A DNA stretch of 14,756 nt from Methanocorpusculum sp. GTDB taxonomy: Archaea > Halobacteriota > Methanomicrobia > Methanomicrobiales > Methanocorpusculaceae. The notes under the pieces are model-generated. The model was not told the origin of the DNA and did no database searches. It saw only the letters and a list, made by a program, of their open reading frames with translations. The stretch lies in contig JAFZFW010000056.1 of the NCBI GenBank assembly GCA_017555685.1, positions 1-14,756 on the forward strand, read 5' to 3'. Position numbers and translations under genes: made by a program. This document shows positions 13,677 to 14,756 of this stretch, one piece after another (positions within the stretch are counted from its first letter, which is position 1; every line of letters begins with the position of its first letter).

Positions 13677-14534
13677 ATGGTCACATTTAGCCCGGCGCAG
13701 GTTTGCGTCAAAATCGGAAATGCCGGAAAAGGCAAGTGCGGACTTGCTCCGTTTAACATGCTCGTCCGTGCATTCCTTGCAGGTGCATATATCGCAATGG
13801 GAGCAGCTCTTGCAACCGTTGGATCCACCGGTGTTGCAGCTGTCTTTGGAGCAGGTATCGGTCAGTTTGTAACTGGTGCACTTTTCCCGGTCGGTTTAGT
13901 CCTTGTTGTCTTAACCGGTGCTGAACTCTTCACTGGCGATGCAATGTTTGCCCCGATGTCTATGCTTCAGGGACACATTGGCTTTGGTAAGCTCATTTAC
14001 CTCTGGATTGTCGTATACATCGGAAACCTCATTGGTTCTCTCTTCATGGCATTCATTGTCTCCTTTGGTCCGTACGTTACCTGGGATGCAGCAGGTGCTG
14101 CAGTAATTACCGCATTCGGTACCCGTGCAATTCAGATTGCAACCGCAAAAGTCTCCTATGTCGGAGCAATGGGAATCTTCTCCTGCTTCCTCAAGGGTAT
14201 CCTTTGTAACTGGCTTGTCTGTCTTGCAATCTTCCTTGCACTCGCAGCAGACGAAGTTATCTCCAAGATTCTTGCAATCTGGTTCCCGATCATGGCATTC
14301 GTTGCAACCGGATTTGAACACTGTGTTGCAAACATGTACTTCATCCCGGCAGGTATTATTACCAACATGATTACCGGCGGCGAAGCAATTGCAGGTCTTG
14401 ACTGGATTGGCATGTGGACCAACAACATTATCTGGGCAACCCTCGGTAACATTATTGGTGCAGTCATCTTCATGGCAATCGTCTACTACTTCTGCTACAA
14501 GTCCGAGATTTGTGCACTTTGCGAAGCAAAATAA
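13677..14534 (+). CDS. fdhC: formate transporter, FNT family
   Basis: This 285-residue inner-membrane protein has six hydrophobic segments. It moves formate, the electron donor for methanogenesis in this group, as a pentameric channel or transporter. Family marks are the loop GAELFTGDAM (81-90), the KGILCNWLVCLAIF half-helix (173-186) and the central His215 in GFEHCVANMYFIPAG, equivalent to His209 of E. coli FocA. Length and sequence fit methanogen FdhC. The start is ATG 13677, with GAGGTG six bases upstream; an in-frame start at 13632 lacks a ribosome binding site and adds a non-family extension. In many methanogens fdhC precedes fdhA and fdhB, but here it is followed by a terminator and a different gene. 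Codon bias is strong, consistent with high expression. Confidence 0.95.
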   Translation: MVTFSPAQVCVKIGNAGKGKCGLAPFNMLVRAFLAGAYIAMGAALATVGSTGVAAVFGAGIGQFVTGALFPVGLVLVVLTGAELFTGDAMFAPMSMLQGHIGFGKLIYLWIVVYIGNLIGSLFMAFIVSFGPYVTWDAAGAAVITAFGTRAIQIATAKVSYVGAMGIFSCFLKGILCNWLVCLAIFLALAADEVISKILAIWFPIMAFVATGFEHCVANMYFIPAGIITNMITGGEAIAGLDWIGMWTNNIIWATLGNIIGAVIFMAIVYYFCYKSEICALCEAK

Positions 14535-14586
14535 GATGATACATCAGGGGGGATTTCCCCTCACCTCATATTCATCTTGGTTTTTT
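14533..14586 (+). terminator. structured terminator after fdhC
   Basis: An outer stem AAGATGA (14533-14539) pairs with TCATCTT (14572-14578). It encloses an inner GGGG/CCCC hairpin (14547-14550 with 14557-14560, or a four-base-loop variant), and a T6 run follows at 14581-14586. The outer stem uses the last two bases of the stop codon. This is a stronger structure than the bare T runs elsewhere in the window. Confidence 0.6.
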
Positions 14587-14634
14587 CTGTTTTCTTTCTG
14601 TTTTTGGGTTGTATTGTTTTGAAAAACCCATTTG

Positions 14635-14642
14635 TATTTATG
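14635..14642 (+). promoter_or_regulatory. TATA box of the terminal synthetase gene
   Basis: TATTTATG is centred 28.5 bases before the ATG at 14667, so the message is probably leaderless or has a leader of one or two bases. Confidence 0.5.
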
Positions 14643-14666
14643 TGATAAAGGCCAACCTTTATTCAC
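14642..14666. promoter_or_regulatory. inverted repeat between TATA box and start codon, candidate operator
   Basis: GTGATAAAGG is followed by a CCAA spacer and CCTTTATTCAC. The arms pair over ten bases with one extra T at 14663. The repeat fills the entire space from the TATA box to the base before the ATG, so a bound protein would cover the transcription start. Confidence 0.45.
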
Positions 14667-14756
14667 ATGTCTGAAAGCTACTCATGTGGTACCTCCGACA
14701 AACCACTGCTCGGTTGTACCGTAGGACAACTCTTGAACAGCATCGCGGCTAAATAC
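14667..14756 (+). CDS. N-terminus of a probable AMP-forming acyl-CoA synthetase (partial)
   Basis: Thirty codons are present before the window ends, reading MSESYSCGTSDKPLLGCTVG then QLLNSIAAKY. The pattern of a short polar start, then LLG-x-TVG-x-LL and a helix ending AAKY, resembles the first residues of AMP-dependent acyl- or acetate-CoA ligases, where the next residues would read PDREAL or similar. None of the catalytic motifs is inside the window, so the assignment rests on this short match only. The start is supported by the TATA box at 14635. It lies downstream of the fdhC terminator and has its own promoter. Confidence 0.55.
   Translation, partial: MSESYSCGTSDKPLLGCTVGQLLNSIAAKY

Noticed and set aside
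1..14756. CRISPR arrays, insertion sequences, prophage or attachment sites
   Set aside because: No spaced repeats, transposase-like proteins or terminal repeats were seen; the two tRNA genes have no integrase next to them.

Overview
The window reads as the chromosome of a methanogenic euryarchaeon, most likely of the order Methanomicrobiales and resembling Methanocorpusculum. This is inferred from gene content and protein style, not from a database search. Archaeal marks seen directly are a 5S rRNA, tRNAs without encoded CCA, TATA-box promoters about 26-28 bases before many start codons (leaderless genes), oligo-T terminators, a DacZ-type diadenylate cyclase, a long archaeal FKBP and a formate transporter of the FdhC type used by formate-utilising methanogens.

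Layout. Bases 1-122 are a 5S rRNA, the tail of an rRNA operon. A small EncFtn-like half-ferritin gene (259-564), tRNA-Thr(TGT) and formate-tetrahydrofolate ligase (fhs, 836-2503) follow. Between fhs and the next gene lies a probable 32-residue one-helix membrane protein gene (2562-2660) with its own TATA box. Then come a UPF0126/TRIC-like membrane protein (2725-3357) and a TetR-type regulator (3412-3999) preceded by a perfect 16-bp palindrome.

The centre (4147-9627) is one tightly coupled operon, korD-korA-korB-korC-sucC-sucD-dacZ. Every junction overlaps by one to four bases. It encodes 2-oxoglutarate:ferredoxin oxidoreductase, succinyl-CoA synthetase and a c-di-AMP synthase. In methanogens with the reductive branch of the TCA cycle, SucCD makes succinyl-CoA from succinate and Kor carboxylates it to 2-oxoglutarate for glutamate synthesis. 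The last gene links this carbon/nitrogen node to a second-messenger enzyme.

The right part has a convergent GNAT acetyltransferase (minus strand), a divergent FKBP-type prolyl isomerase, an AmmeMemoRadiSam-type radical SAM protein, tRNA-Gly(GCC), hisD, fdhC with an unusually long leader, a structured terminator, and the first 30 codons of a probable AMP-forming acyl-CoA synthetase with an inverted repeat directly before its start codon.

Most genes are housekeeping. The points most worth a second look are the kor-suc-dacZ coupling, the unannotated small membrane ORF, the palindromes at tetR, the half-ferritin gene and the terminal synthetase gene, and the fdhC leader. No CRISPR array, insertion sequence or phage gene was seen. 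No gene-free stretch exceeds 300 bases.
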